Shown: positions 8,513-16,892 of the stretch, piece by piece
Layout: each line of letters begins with the position of its first letter
How positions within the stretch are numbered: position 1 is the stretch's first letter
Origin: Salinivibrio sp. ES.052
Lineage (GTDB): Bacteria > Pseudomonadota > Gammaproteobacteria > Enterobacterales > Vibrionaceae
Assembly (NCBI RefSeq): GCF_900141775.1
Contig: NZ_FSRI01000001.1
Coordinates: forward strand, 900,251-964,250
Direction: 5' to 3'
Length of the DNA: 64,000 nt
The notes under the pieces: generated by a model
Seen by the model: only the letters and a program-made list of their open reading frames with translations
Databases searched by the model: none
Told to the model about the DNA's origin: nothing
Translations under genes and position numbers: made by a program

Positions 8513-9892
8513 GTGACCGTACTTTCCCGTCCCTTCTTTGATGCGGTGTTTTTAAAGCGCTTGCTTTTAATTGCGGTGCCTATTGCGCTGCAAACTATGA
8601 TGTTTTCCAGCCGCAGTTTGGTCGACATCTTGATGGTTGGACAATTGAGTGAAGCGGACGTGGCGGCCATTGGTATTGCCGGTAAGGCGATGTTTGTCTC
8701 TACCTTGCTGATTTTCGGTGCCATGACTGGCGGATCGATGTTGGTGGCGCAATATTGGGGGGCGGGTGATAGACAAGGTTTTCGTGAAAAAACGGCGCTG
8801 ACCGTCACCTTAACGAATGTTACGGCGGCGTTAAGCGCATTTGTCTTTTGGGCCTACGCGGATACCATTATTGGTTTTGCAAGTGATAATCCCACTGTCA
8901 TTTCACTGGGCCAGGACTACTTGCAAATTGCCGGTTTATCGCTGTTTTGTCTTGCCAGTGTCTCCGGACTGGCTGCTGGCCTACGTGCGATGCACAAACC
9001 AGGGATCAGCACCTTTTTTAGTGGAGTAGGGATCAGTGTCAATGTGGTGCTCAATTGGGTGTTCATCTTTGGTCATTTGGGCGCGCCGGAGTTGGGGTCT
9101 AAGGGCGCAGCGGTTGCGACCGTGCTCAGTGGCATTGTTGAGGTTGTTGCCTTATACGTCTACTTGTATCGCCGCCAGCATTTGGTTGCCTTCTCTCTGG
9201 CTGATTGGCGAGCCTCACTCACCCTGGTCGCTGTAAAGCGCTTTTTGTCACTTTCGTTACCGACGGCGTTTAACTTTTTAATGTGGTCATCTGGCTTGTT
9301 CGTCTACCACGCTATCATCGGTCACGTTAACGAAGCGGGTCTTGCGGCTATCGCAGTGATAACCCCTGTCGAGTCACTCTCGCTGTCGTTTCTGATCGGT
9401 ACTGCTAATGCTGCCGCGGTCTTGGTCGGTAATAACCTCGGGGCGCAACAGACAGAGACTGCGTACCATCAAGCCTGGCAAGTGGCATTATTTAACTTTA
9501 TCGCTGGGCTGATCATTGCTTGCGTGATGTGGTTGATTCAGCCTTGGGTGCTGGGCTTTTTCCCAGCACTGACGGGGGAGACAGCGCAAATTACAGCGTA
9601 TTTCTACTGGACGATGTGCGTGCTTATTGTGGTAAAAACCATTCCGATGGCGATGATTGTTGGGGTATTGCGTGCGGGTGGAGATGTGCGTTATTGCTTG
9701 GGGCAAGATTTTGTCGCGCAGTGGCTTATTGGCATTCCAGTGGTACTTACAGCGGCTGTTGTGTTCGAGTGGCCGGTTTATTGGGTTTATGCCTTGTTAG
9801 CGACAGAAGAGGTGGTGAAATGGGTTGGCTCTTTACTGCGGGTGAAATCGGGCGTATGGCTGAATAATCTTGTCAGTGATGCTCGTGGATAA
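8513..9892 (+). CDS. MATE family efflux transporter
   Basis: A 459-residue integral membrane protein with about 12 membrane segments. The N-terminal pattern RSLVDILMVGQLSEADVAA and GSMLVAQYWGAGD (helices 2 and 3) is characteristic of the MATE superfamily, Na+- or H+-driven exporters of cationic drugs. The sequence is nearer to the NorM/DinF-like bacterial branch than to polysaccharide flippases, but I cannot name the subgroup. I place the start at GTG 8513, six bases after a GGAG site; TTG 8501 in frame is inside that site. It appears monocistronic. Confidence 0.88.
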   Translation: MTVLSRPFFDAVFLKRLLLIAVPIALQTMMFSSRSLVDILMVGQLSEADVAAIGIAGKAMFVSTLLIFGAMTGGSMLVAQYWGAGDRQGFREKTALTVTLTNVTAALSAFVFWAYADTIIGFASDNPTVISLGQDYLQIAGLSLFCLASVSGLAAGLRAMHKPGISTFFSGVGISVNVVLNWVFIFGHLGAPELGSKGAAVATVLSGIVEVVALYVYLYRRQHLVAFSLADWRASLTLVAVKRFLSLSLPTAFNFLMWSSGLFVYHAIIGHVNEAGLAAIAVITPVESLSLSFLIGTANAAAVLVGNNLGAQQTETAYHQAWQVALFNFIAGLIIACVMWLIQPWVLGFFPALTGETAQITAYFYWTMCVLIVVKTIPMAMIVGVLRAGGDVRYCLGQDFVAQWLIGIPVVLTAAVVFEWPVYWVYALLATEEVVKWVGSLLRVKSGVWLNNLVSDARG

Positions 9893-9903
9893 TAGGAAAT
9901 ATA

Positions 9904-9927
9904 AAATGGGAAGCTGCCCATTATTTT
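9904..9927 (+). terminator. Weak intrinsic terminator after the MATE gene
   Basis: A 6-bp stem AATGGG/CCCATT with loop AAGCTG is followed by ATTTTTA, 12 bases after the MATE stop. Confidence 0.5.
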
Positions 9928-10038
9928 TAGCTCTTTTCTCAGTCCCTTAATTGGGGTACATTGCCAAATTAATTAAACAGTGTGACTTAGTTCTCGTTTA
10001 TTGCTGTATTTAAGACACGATAAGGGTGTGCATTTGGC

Positions 10039-10710
10039 ATGTTAGCTATTAAAGCGCTTTGTAAGGGTTATCAGGATGGGGGAGATTTTCACCCTGTGCT
10101 CCAAGGGGCCGCCATGTCTCTTTCGTCGACTAGCCAACTCGCGTTGATGGGTGAGAGCGGATCGGGAAAAAGTACGTTGCTTAACCTGATTGCGGGACTG
10201 GATAAACCAGATAATGGAGAAATTTGGTTTGATGGCACCCCATTACATGCTTTAAATGAACGGGCACGTACACAGTTTCGCCGTCAAAATATCGGTCTTA
10301 TCTTCCAGCAGTTCAATTTACTTCCCACGCTATCTATCGCCGATAACATCCGATTTTGCCGCCAATTAAAAGGGCTAAAAGGTGATGCGAGCCTTTGGCG
10401 ACAAATTGTCTCTCAGCTTGACCTGATGCCATTATTAAACCGCTATCCGGAAGAAGTGTCTGGTGGGCAGCAGCAACGTGCTGCGATCGCGCGAGCCTTA
10501 TATATGTCGCCCAAGTTAATGCTAGCTGATGAACCAACGGGTAGCTTGGATGAGCGTAATGCGGATGCGGTAATGCGTTTGCTGACCACCTTAACGCGCC
10601 AGCAAGAGGCGAGCCTTTTGCTAGTGACGCACAGTGATACTGTGGCCAGTTACTTACAAGGCAGTGTTGGGCTGCAAGGAGGCGTGCTCAGTGTTCGGCC
10701 CCGTCGCTAA
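10039..10710 (+). CDS. ABC transporter ATP-binding protein (LolD/MacB type)
   Basis: A 223-residue stand-alone nucleotide-binding protein of the LolD/MacB/FtsE group. Walker A GESGSGKST is at residues 38-46, the Q-loop FQQFNLLPTL near 94, the signature VSGGQQQR near 139-146, and Walker B with LMLADEPTGSLD near 160. Such ATPases pair with FtsX-type permeases and use ATP to drive extracytoplasmic conformational change or lipoprotein extraction, rather than classic import. The permease gene starts inside the last 20 bases of this gene, so the two are translationally coupled. The start ATG has only a weak ribosome binding site (AAGGG, 12 bases upstream). Confidence 0.92.
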   Translation: MLAIKALCKGYQDGGDFHPVLQGAAMSLSSTSQLALMGESGSGKSTLLNLIAGLDKPDNGEIWFDGTPLHALNERARTQFRRQNIGLIFQQFNLLPTLSIADNIRFCRQLKGLKGDASLWRQIVSQLDLMPLLNRYPEEVSGGQQQRAAIARALYMSPKLMLADEPTGSLDERNADAVMRLLTTLTRQQEASLLLVTHSDTVASYLQGSVGLQGGVLSVRPRR

Positions 10711-13162
10711 CGCATTATGGGGGCACTATCGCCGCCATCCTTTTCAGATCCTGCTTGTTTGGTTAGGACTAACCCTCGGCGTCGCGTTGCTCGTGGGGGT
10801 GCTATCGATCAACCAACACGCGCAGAAAAGCTATCGTGAAGGGGCCAAGTTATTCAGTAATCCGTATCCATTCAGTATTCATCATACTCAGCGGACGAGA
10901 CGCGTCCCGCAAGCGTTTTACATTGACTTGCGGCGTGCTGGCTTTACCCAGTGTGTGCCGGTGGATCGCCTACAAGTTGTGACGCCGTCACTTAATGATA
11001 TTAATTTAATGGGCGTGGACATCATTGCGATGTTACCGCTTTTGTCTGAACGCGGGTTGGGTGAGGAACCGCAAACTGGGATTTCTCCCGTGAACGCAAT
11101 GACTCCTCCGTATCCTGTCTATGTGGGTGAGGCCATGGCTAATCATAAAGGTTGGCAAGACGGTCAAATGATCACCTTGCTTGATTATCCTGCGATTGGG
11201 CCATTGCGCATCGTAGATAATGATGCGCTGAGTATGGGAACGTATTTGGTTGCCGATATGGCACTGTTACGTTCTTTATCGCCTCACTCTGGGATTGCCG
11301 AGGTGTTGTGCGGAGAACTTACTCAAGCGGAACGCCAACACATCCGTAGCGTTTTACCTCCTGCGCTCACACTGACAAAAACTCAAGCGACGCGACTGGG
11401 TCCGCTAACCCGTGCTTTCCATCTAAATTTACTGGCGATGGGGTTACTGGCATTTGTGGTGGGGCTCTTTATTTTCTACCAAGCAATTTCTCTTTCGATG
11501 ACACAACGTCAGCCTCTTGTCGGCTTACTCCGGCAGTTAGGGGTCGATGGTCGTCAACTGTCTTTGGTGATGGTGGCGGAATTATTCGCTTGGGTTTCAC
11601 TCGGGGTAGTGAGCGGTAATGTATTGGGCATGATCTTGGCGAATCAATTGCTTCCTGCGGTCGCAACGACGTTGTCTGATCTGTACGGTGCTGACATTGA
11701 TTTGGTGATGCATTGGCAGTGGCAGTGGGGCCTGTACAGTGTGCTACTCGCGATACTAGGGGCGGCAATGGCGTCCGCTTGGCCATTAGTTCGCTTGATC
11801 AACACATCGCCCGGACGCTTGTCTCAACGCATGACACTCATTCGAGGGACACACCGTGAATACGCGGTACAAGCGATCTTAGCCATTTTACTGGGCGTCG
11901 CTGCTTGGGGCGTGGCTTATTGGGAGAGCAGCCAATGGCAAGGGTTCACCCTTATTGCATTGACGATGTTAAGTGCCGCTTTAGCCCTCCCTTATGTGTG
12001 CGGTGGGTTGTTTCATGCGTTAGCAACCCGTTATGCGGGCGCACGGTGGCGATGGTTTTTTACCGATGCAGCGGCGAGCCTTAGTTATCGCGGTGTCGCG
12101 GCAATGGCCTTTATGCTTGCCATTTCTGCGCATATAGGTATGGAAACGATGGTGGGGAGTTTTCGCACCAGTACAGAGACTTGGCTGCAGCAACGCTTGG
12201 CCGCAGATGTCTATGTACGACCCAGTAATGAGCTGCTACCACGAATGGCGTCATGGCTCGTCGAGCAAGATGATGTCTCGCAATTTTGGGCGACCTATCG
12301 GCGCGAACTTGCGGCGCCACAGGGCCGTCTTGAAGTGTTGTCAGTAGGTAATCGTCCACTAGAAAAACAAGCGTTAGCGGTTAAAGCCGTGCAACCGGAT
12401 TATTGGTCGCAATTGCACCAGCAGCGTGCCGTGCTGCTGAGTGAGTCGTTGGCCGCTAAGTTTGGTGTCAATGTGGGTGAAATGGTGAACCTTCCCGCTC
12501 CGATGGGGGAGCGTTGGCAAGTGGCGGGGGTGTATTACGATTATGGTAACCCTTATGGACAGTTGGTGGTTTCTGCTCGAGGTGATGTGGGACAATGGTT
12601 GAAACAAGGAAGACCATCGCTGGCTGTGGTGTTGAACGAGGACACTAAAAGCGATCACTTTGTGAATAGGATCAATGCGCGCTTTAGTTTAAGCAATGGG
12701 CAAGTACAAAACCAAGCAGACATTATGCGCTACGCCATGCGTATTTTTGATCGTACCTTTACTGTGACAGAAAGCTTATGTGTGCTGATGTTGATTGTCG
12801 CCATTGGCGGATTGTTCTTCTCCACGTTGGCCACTGAGCTATCACGGCAACGTCAGTATAGTTTATTGCGTTATCTGGGTTTATCGGGGCGTGAACTGGT
12901 TGCTCTTGGGGGCGGTCAATTAGTGCTCTTGGGCCTTGGCAGTGCCTTAGTCGCCATTCCGCTGGGGTTAGTGCTTGCGGGGATGCTGATCCATGTGGTA
13001 CTCAAAGCCTCGTTTGGTTGGACGATGTCGATGAGCTTCTTCCCAGTGAGCTACGCAACGACGATTGGCCTGTCGATGTTAGCGTTGATGGTAGCGGGAG
13101 CTTGGCCCGTTTATCGAATGCTTAAACGCACCGCGGCAGCCTCTTTACGTGATGCGCAATAG
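10691..13162 (+). CDS. ABC transporter permease with two FtsX domains
   Basis: An 823-residue membrane protein. One helix lies near residues 20-40, then a large periplasmic domain, a first FtsX block of helices around 240-375, further helices near 395-490, a second periplasmic domain, and a terminal FtsX block around 695-815. This is the double-FtsX arrangement of the LolC/E-like and YbbP-like permeases. I set the start at GTG 10691, eight bases after an ideal AAGGAGG; the longer open frame from 10634 lies inside the ATPase gene. It overlaps the ATPase gene by 20 bases and is followed by the AttH-like gene after 10 bases, so the three form an operon. The substrate is unknown. Confidence 0.88.
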   Translation: MFGPVANALWGHYRRHPFQILLVWLGLTLGVALLVGVLSINQHAQKSYREGAKLFSNPYPFSIHHTQRTRRVPQAFYIDLRRAGFTQCVPVDRLQVVTPSLNDINLMGVDIIAMLPLLSERGLGEEPQTGISPVNAMTPPYPVYVGEAMANHKGWQDGQMITLLDYPAIGPLRIVDNDALSMGTYLVADMALLRSLSPHSGIAEVLCGELTQAERQHIRSVLPPALTLTKTQATRLGPLTRAFHLNLLAMGLLAFVVGLFIFYQAISLSMTQRQPLVGLLRQLGVDGRQLSLVMVAELFAWVSLGVVSGNVLGMILANQLLPAVATTLSDLYGADIDLVMHWQWQWGLYSVLLAILGAAMASAWPLVRLINTSPGRLSQRMTLIRGTHREYAVQAILAILLGVAAWGVAYWESSQWQGFTLIALTMLSAALALPYVCGGLFHALATRYAGARWRWFFTDAAASLSYRGVAAMAFMLAISAHIGMETMVGSFRTSTETWLQQRLAADVYVRPSNELLPRMASWLVEQDDVSQFWATYRRELAAPQGRLEVLSVGNRPLEKQALAVKAVQPDYWSQLHQQRAVLLSESLAAKFGVNVGEMVNLPAPMGERWQVAGVYYDYGNPYGQLVVSARGDVGQWLKQGRPSLAVVLNEDTKSDHFVNRINARFSLSNGQVQNQADIMRYAMRIFDRTFTVTESLCVLMLIVAIGGLFFSTLATELSRQRQYSLLRYLGLSGRELVALGGGQLVLLGLGSALVAIPLGLVLAGMLIHVVLKASFGWTMSMSFFPVSYATTIGLSMLALMVAGAWPVYRMLKRTAAASLRDAQ

Positions 13163-13172
13163 GAGACATGCA

Positions 13173-14291
13173 GTGAGAATGAATCTGAGAGGAATTAGTC
13201 ACCTCTGGCGTTCGTTATTGGGGCTGGCAGTCATTGTCCTTATTGGTGCATTGATTGGGTGGGGTAAGCCACCACCTCCAGCTTCTGAGTCGGTACGTGG
13301 TTTTGATGTTTTTGCTCAGCAAAGTGGTTTTGCTACCGTTACACACGATTATCGCCCCCATTACCCACAAGACATGGTTTCCCACCCAGCATTTGCAACC
13401 GAATGGTGGTATCTGACAGCGACGCTCAGTGATCGGTCAGGGCAAGAATATGGTGTGCAATGGACACTGTTTCGTCGTGCGCTTCATCCGAGCACTGAAT
13501 CAGGGTGGGCGAGCCAACAACTTTACATGGCGCATGTTGCGATCACTCGTGGTGACAAACAATGGGAAGCCGAGCGCTTTGCCCGTGGTGGTATCGGTCA
13601 AGCTGGTGTGACGCTGTCACCCTTCCAAGCTTGGCTAGATGATTGGCAATGGCTAGGCGGCGATCAGCCGCTACCTGCTCAAGTTCGTGCGTCATTGCCG
13701 AGTCAGAATACACCCGTTGGGTTTTCGCTCCAGGTGGCTGATGGGGGGTTGAGAGTAAAACAAGGTGATAAAGGATACAGTGTACGCCACGCTAACCAAC
13801 CTTCCGCTTCGTATTATTTCTCGTTGCCTCAATTAATGATTAAAGGTCAACTGACCCTTGATGGTGAGACTATTCCGGTAACGGGTAAAGGCTGGTTTGA
13901 TAAAGAGTGGTCAAGCGGTGCGATGGCAAAGGGCCAAACGGGCTGGGATTGGTTTGGGCTAAATTTGGATGACGGACGAGCCTTAATGGTCACTCAAATC
14001 CGCGGCACTAAGCCATTTGTGTTCGGGTCATTAGCGTACCCCAATGGGCGAGTTGTCTCGCTTCATCAAACGGACATTAAAATGCTACCAGTCAGCCATG
14101 CCAAAATGACTCAAGGAGCAAGCTTACCGATTGGCTGGCAAATAAAGGTGCCAGGCGAGGGGATTGATATCACTACCCAGCCACTTAATGTACAAAGTTG
14201 GATGGATTTAAGTATTCCCTATTGGGAGGGGCCCGTGCGAGTAAAAGGCAGCACAACAGGCCGTGGGTTTATGGAGGCGACTGGGTATTAA
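13173..14291 (+). CDS. CrtC/AttH-like lipocalin-fold protein
   Basis: A 372-residue protein with an N-terminal membrane anchor or signal (about residues 9-29) and a long exported domain. The stretch ATEWWYLTATLSDRSGQEYG and the later GKGWFDKEWSS match the AttH/CrtC (hydroxyneurosporene synthase-like) family, a duplicated lipocalin-like fold. No carotenoid genes are nearby, so a hydratase role is unlikely. The start is GTG 13173, six bases after AGGAGA; ATG 13179 is a close alternative. As the third gene of the ABC/FtsX operon it may bind or receive the lipidic substrate of the transporter (inference). Its stop codon interlocks with that of cra in the palindrome TTAA. Confidence 0.82.
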   Translation: MRMNLRGISHLWRSLLGLAVIVLIGALIGWGKPPPPASESVRGFDVFAQQSGFATVTHDYRPHYPQDMVSHPAFATEWWYLTATLSDRSGQEYGVQWTLFRRALHPSTESGWASQQLYMAHVAITRGDKQWEAERFARGGIGQAGVTLSPFQAWLDDWQWLGGDQPLPAQVRASLPSQNTPVGFSLQVADGGLRVKQGDKGYSVRHANQPSASYYFSLPQLMIKGQLTLDGETIPVTGKGWFDKEWSSGAMAKGQTGWDWFGLNLDDGRALMVTQIRGTKPFVFGSLAYPNGRVVSLHQTDIKMLPVSHAKMTQGASLPIGWQIKVPGEGIDITTQPLNVQSWMDLSIPYWEGPVRVKGSTTGRGFMEATGY

Positions 14292-15301
14292 CCTAAACCG
14301 ACCCAAGCTTGGGTTTGATGAGGGCGCCAAATCGGTTGGCGATCGACGGTGATCACACCAGGGTGATTATCACCTTGAGCCGCGGAGATGGCGAGACTCA
14401 GTGCCGCGTCACTGATCGCTTCAAATTGTTGAGGGAGTGACTGCACCCCAAACGGCAGAAAGTCCAATATACGGCTGTCACCAAACGTGGCGAAATACAG
14501 TGCAGTCGGTGCAATCCCCGTCTGGCGAATCGCATCCAGTACGCCCTCACAAAGGGTAAAAGAGGTGGTTAGCAGTGCATCGGGTAAGTCTCCGGCTTCT
14601 ATCCATTCGGTCATTAGCCGTTGTCCCTCTGCGCGGCTAAATGCGTGGCCATAACGTACCTGTCCATCGACTTGTTGAGCGCTCAAAGCCTGATGAAACC
14701 CCCTTTCGCGGTCTTGTGAAATTGCCAGTGAGGGTACGGCCCCTATCAATCCTGCTTGGTATACATCTGTGGGAGCGATTAGCATTTCGGTCAGCTGATA
14801 CGCCCCTTTGGCATCGTCACTGAGTACATTGGCAAATTGAGTCGCATCTAAACCCCGGTCAATGGCCACAATGGGTGTGCCCTGGCGTTGAAGTTGGGGA
14901 TAAAAGGGATGATTGGCGGGTAAGCATGAAGCCACGATCAGGGCATCGATTTTTCTTGAAACCAGCGTTTCAGCGACCACTTTTTCACGTTCTGGATCAT
15001 CGTCCGACCCCGTAATGATCACCTGATAACCTTGGTCATGGGCTTTACGCTCGAACAATTTAGCCAATGTGGCATAACTGGTATTGGCAAGATCGGGAAC
15101 CACTAAGCCCAGGGTGTGAGTGGTGCCTGCTCGTAAGGCGGTTGCTGCACGGTTAGGCTGATAATTGTGCTGTTCAACGACGGCCATCACGCGCTGACGT
15201 GTCTTTTCGCTGATCCGGTAACGATCAGCTTTGCCATTAATCACATAACTTGCGGTTGTTCGTGACACCCCAGCGAGACGGGCAATTTCATCTAGCTTCA
15301 T
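14288..15301 (-). CDS. cra: Catabolite repressor/activator Cra (FruR), LacI family
   Basis: A 337-residue LacI-type regulator almost the length of E. coli Cra (334). It begins MKLDEIARLAGVSRTTASYV, the exact Cra helix-turn-helix start, followed by the hinge YQPNRAATALRAG and a periplasmic-binding-protein-like sensor domain with SCLPANHPFYPQL and TTSFTLCEGVLD. Cra binds DNA in the absence of fructose-1-phosphate or fructose-1,6-bisphosphate and represses the fru operon. It is divergent from fruBKA, and the shared region holds three operators, two of them on its own promoter, implying autoregulation. It converges directly with the AttH-like gene (4-bp overlap). Confidence 0.95.
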   Translation of the reverse strand: MKLDEIARLAGVSRTTASYVINGKADRYRISEKTRQRVMAVVEQHNYQPNRAATALRAGTTHTLGLVVPDLANTSYATLAKLFERKAHDQGYQVIITGSDDDPEREKVVAETLVSRKIDALIVASCLPANHPFYPQLQRQGTPIVAIDRGLDATQFANVLSDDAKGAYQLTEMLIAPTDVYQAGLIGAVPSLAISQDRERGFHQALSAQQVDGQVRYGHAFSRAEGQRLMTEWIEAGDLPDALLTTSFTLCEGVLDAIRQTGIAPTALYFATFGDSRILDFLPFGVQSLPQQFEAISDAALSLAISAAQGDNHPGVITVDRQPIWRPHQTQAWVGLG

Positions 15302-15339
15302 AAAGCAATCCTTGAGTGGCCGATCGTTATTGATGGCTT

Positions 15340-15355
15340 TGTGAATGCGATCAAA
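15340..15355. promoter_or_regulatory. Possible CRP site between cra and fruB
   Basis: TGTGA, six bases, then TCAAA resembles the CRP half-sites TGTGA-N6-TCACA with one mismatch. It lies far upstream of the fruB promoter and just downstream of the predicted cra transcript start, so its role is uncertain. Confidence 0.3.
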
Positions 15356-15387
15356 GTTTACGCACTTCCGATCCAGAATATATTTGC

Positions 15388-15416
15388 ATTATAAGCTAAA
15401 ACGATTCAGCCTTAAA
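15388..15416 (-). promoter_or_regulatory. Predicted cra promoter
   Basis: On the minus strand a perfect -10 box TATAAT (15388-15393) lies 17 bases from a weak -35 TTTAAG (15411-15416). A Cra operator fills almost the whole spacer. Confidence 0.55.
15395..15410. promoter_or_regulatory. Cra operator 1 (in cra promoter spacer)
   Basis: GCTAAAACGATTCAGC is a 16-bp imperfect palindrome close to the Cra consensus TGAAACGNTTCA. It sits between the -35 and -10 boxes of the predicted cra promoter. Confidence 0.7.
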
Positions 15417-15432
15417 GCTGAAAGGTTTCAGC
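15417..15432. promoter_or_regulatory. Cra operator 2
   Basis: GCTGAAAGGTTTCAGC is a near-perfect 16-bp palindrome starting exactly 22 bases (about two helix turns) from operator 1 and directly upstream of the cra -35 box. Confidence 0.75.
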
Positions 15433-15535
15433 TGATGATGTTAATCACGTCAGCATCACACGTTTCGAGAAAGAACGATTGCGCCAAACGTCGAGAATGA
15501 CGACTACAATGGGAATAACAAGGGCCCATCGGTCA

Positions 15536-15564
15536 TTGACGTTGCATTGATGAAGAACTGTAAC
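15536..15564 (+). promoter_or_regulatory. Predicted fruB promoter
   Basis: TTGACG and TGTAAC are separated by 17 bases. The third Cra operator begins five bases after the -10 box, covering the expected start site. The transcript would have a leader of roughly 145 bases before fruB. Confidence 0.5.
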
Positions 15565-15569
15565 TCAAA

Positions 15570-15585
15570 GCTGAAACGATTCAGC
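15570..15585. promoter_or_regulatory. Cra operator 3 (at fruB transcript start)
   Basis: GCTGAAACGATTCAGC is a 16-bp palindrome with a single central mismatch and the best match to the Cra consensus in the window. Its position over the fruB start site fits simple repression. Confidence 0.8.
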
Positions 15586-15716
15586 TGGTGTGGAGCAGAT
15601 AACGGCTGCCCGCAGGGCCCACTGATACAGACACACAATGCCATGGCAGCGAACACTGACGTGGCTGACCACTACATCAACCAGTGCACATGGCACTGAA
15701 AAAGAGGATAGGCCTC

Positions 15717-16892
15717 ATGCTGGCACTTAATGCACAAGATATTCATATGCAGCAACATGCTGCCTCTAAGCAAGAAGCAATCAAAGCCATCGCCGGAGAG
15801 CTGACACAAAAAGGATTGGTGGAAGCAGGTTATCAAGATGGCATGTTAGCCCGAGAGGCGCAAACCAGCACGTTTCTTGGAAGCGGAATTGCCATTCCAC
15901 ATGGCACGACGGACACCCGAGACCAAGTAAAAGCAACGGGTGTTCAAGTTTTCCATTTTCCTAACGGCGTTGACTGGGGCGAAGGAAATATCGCTTATGT
16001 GGCGATTGGTATCGCGGCCAAATCTGACGAACACTTAAGCATTCTGCGGCAGCTGACGCATGTACTCTCTCAAGATGGGGTCGAAGCGCAATTGAAAACC
16101 ATCCGTGGTGCTGAAGAAGTGGTCGCCTTGCTCAATGGCAAGGCAACAGACCCTCAAGCCTTGGTTTTCAAGCCAGAGATGATTCTTACTGGATTTCCTG
16201 CCACCGACATGACGACACTCCAAGCGGTCGCCGCGGGGTTATTAAAAAACCATCATTGCTTAGATAGCCATGGCGTGAGTGCACTTATGGCGTCTAGCCC
16301 GGTGCATCTTGGTCAAGGTCATTGGCTTTTAGGAGCGGCTGAGGGCGTGCAGAAAACCGGAATTTCTTTGGTGATGCCTGCTTGCTCGCTCACACATCAA
16401 TCACAGCCTGTTAGTGCGTTGTGGTGTATGGCGGCGAATAATGCATTGCACCTTCCTGTCCTGGAGACCCTGATGGAGTGGAAGATCAGCAATCAACTCT
16501 CTACCTGTACGAATGACTCGCCAGACGCTTTGATTGCGGCCTTGACGCAAGGTTCATCCTTACCAAGTGCACCTTGTGAACCCGCGACATTGTCCGATGC
16601 AATGGCGATTGATGGCGAAAGTGGCTTATTCACCGTTACCAATGCGCATGGGCTGCACGCGCGCCCCGGTGCGATGTTGGTTAATACCGCGAAAAAATTC
16701 AGTGCAGATATCAAAGTTGCAAATGCCTCGACTCAATCACCCGCCGTCAATGCGAAAAGCCTCATGAAGGTGATCGCACTGGGGGTTAAACATGGTCATC
16801 AACTGCAGTTTACCGCCAGTGGAACTGATGCTGAGGAGGCAATTGCTGCTTTAGGAGCCGCGATTCAAGACGGTTTGGGGGAACACGCATGA
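15717..16892 (+). CDS. fruB: Fructose PTS diphosphoryl transfer protein (EIIA-FPr)
   Basis: A 391-residue fusion of a fructose EIIA domain, a central spacer domain and a C-terminal HPr-like (FPr) domain; E. coli FruB is 376 residues. The EIIA active site is H62 in GIAIPHGTTDTRD and the HPr active site is H314 in HGLHARPGAM. It accepts phosphate from enzyme I and passes it to FruA. I start at ATG 15717, which gives the same N-terminal spacing as E. coli and follows GAGG by nine bases; the frame is open to 15684. It overlaps fruK by four bases (ATGA), showing translational coupling within fruBKA. Confidence 0.95.
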   Translation: MLALNAQDIHMQQHAASKQEAIKAIAGELTQKGLVEAGYQDGMLAREAQTSTFLGSGIAIPHGTTDTRDQVKATGVQVFHFPNGVDWGEGNIAYVAIGIAAKSDEHLSILRQLTHVLSQDGVEAQLKTIRGAEEVVALLNGKATDPQALVFKPEMILTGFPATDMTTLQAVAAGLLKNHHCLDSHGVSALMASSPVHLGQGHWLLGAAEGVQKTGISLVMPACSLTHQSQPVSALWCMAANNALHLPVLETLMEWKISNQLSTCTNDSPDALIAALTQGSSLPSAPCEPATLSDAMAIDGESGLFTVTNAHGLHARPGAMLVNTAKKFSADIKVANASTQSPAVNAKSLMKVIALGVKHGHQLQFTASGTDAEEAIAALGAAIQDGLGEHA

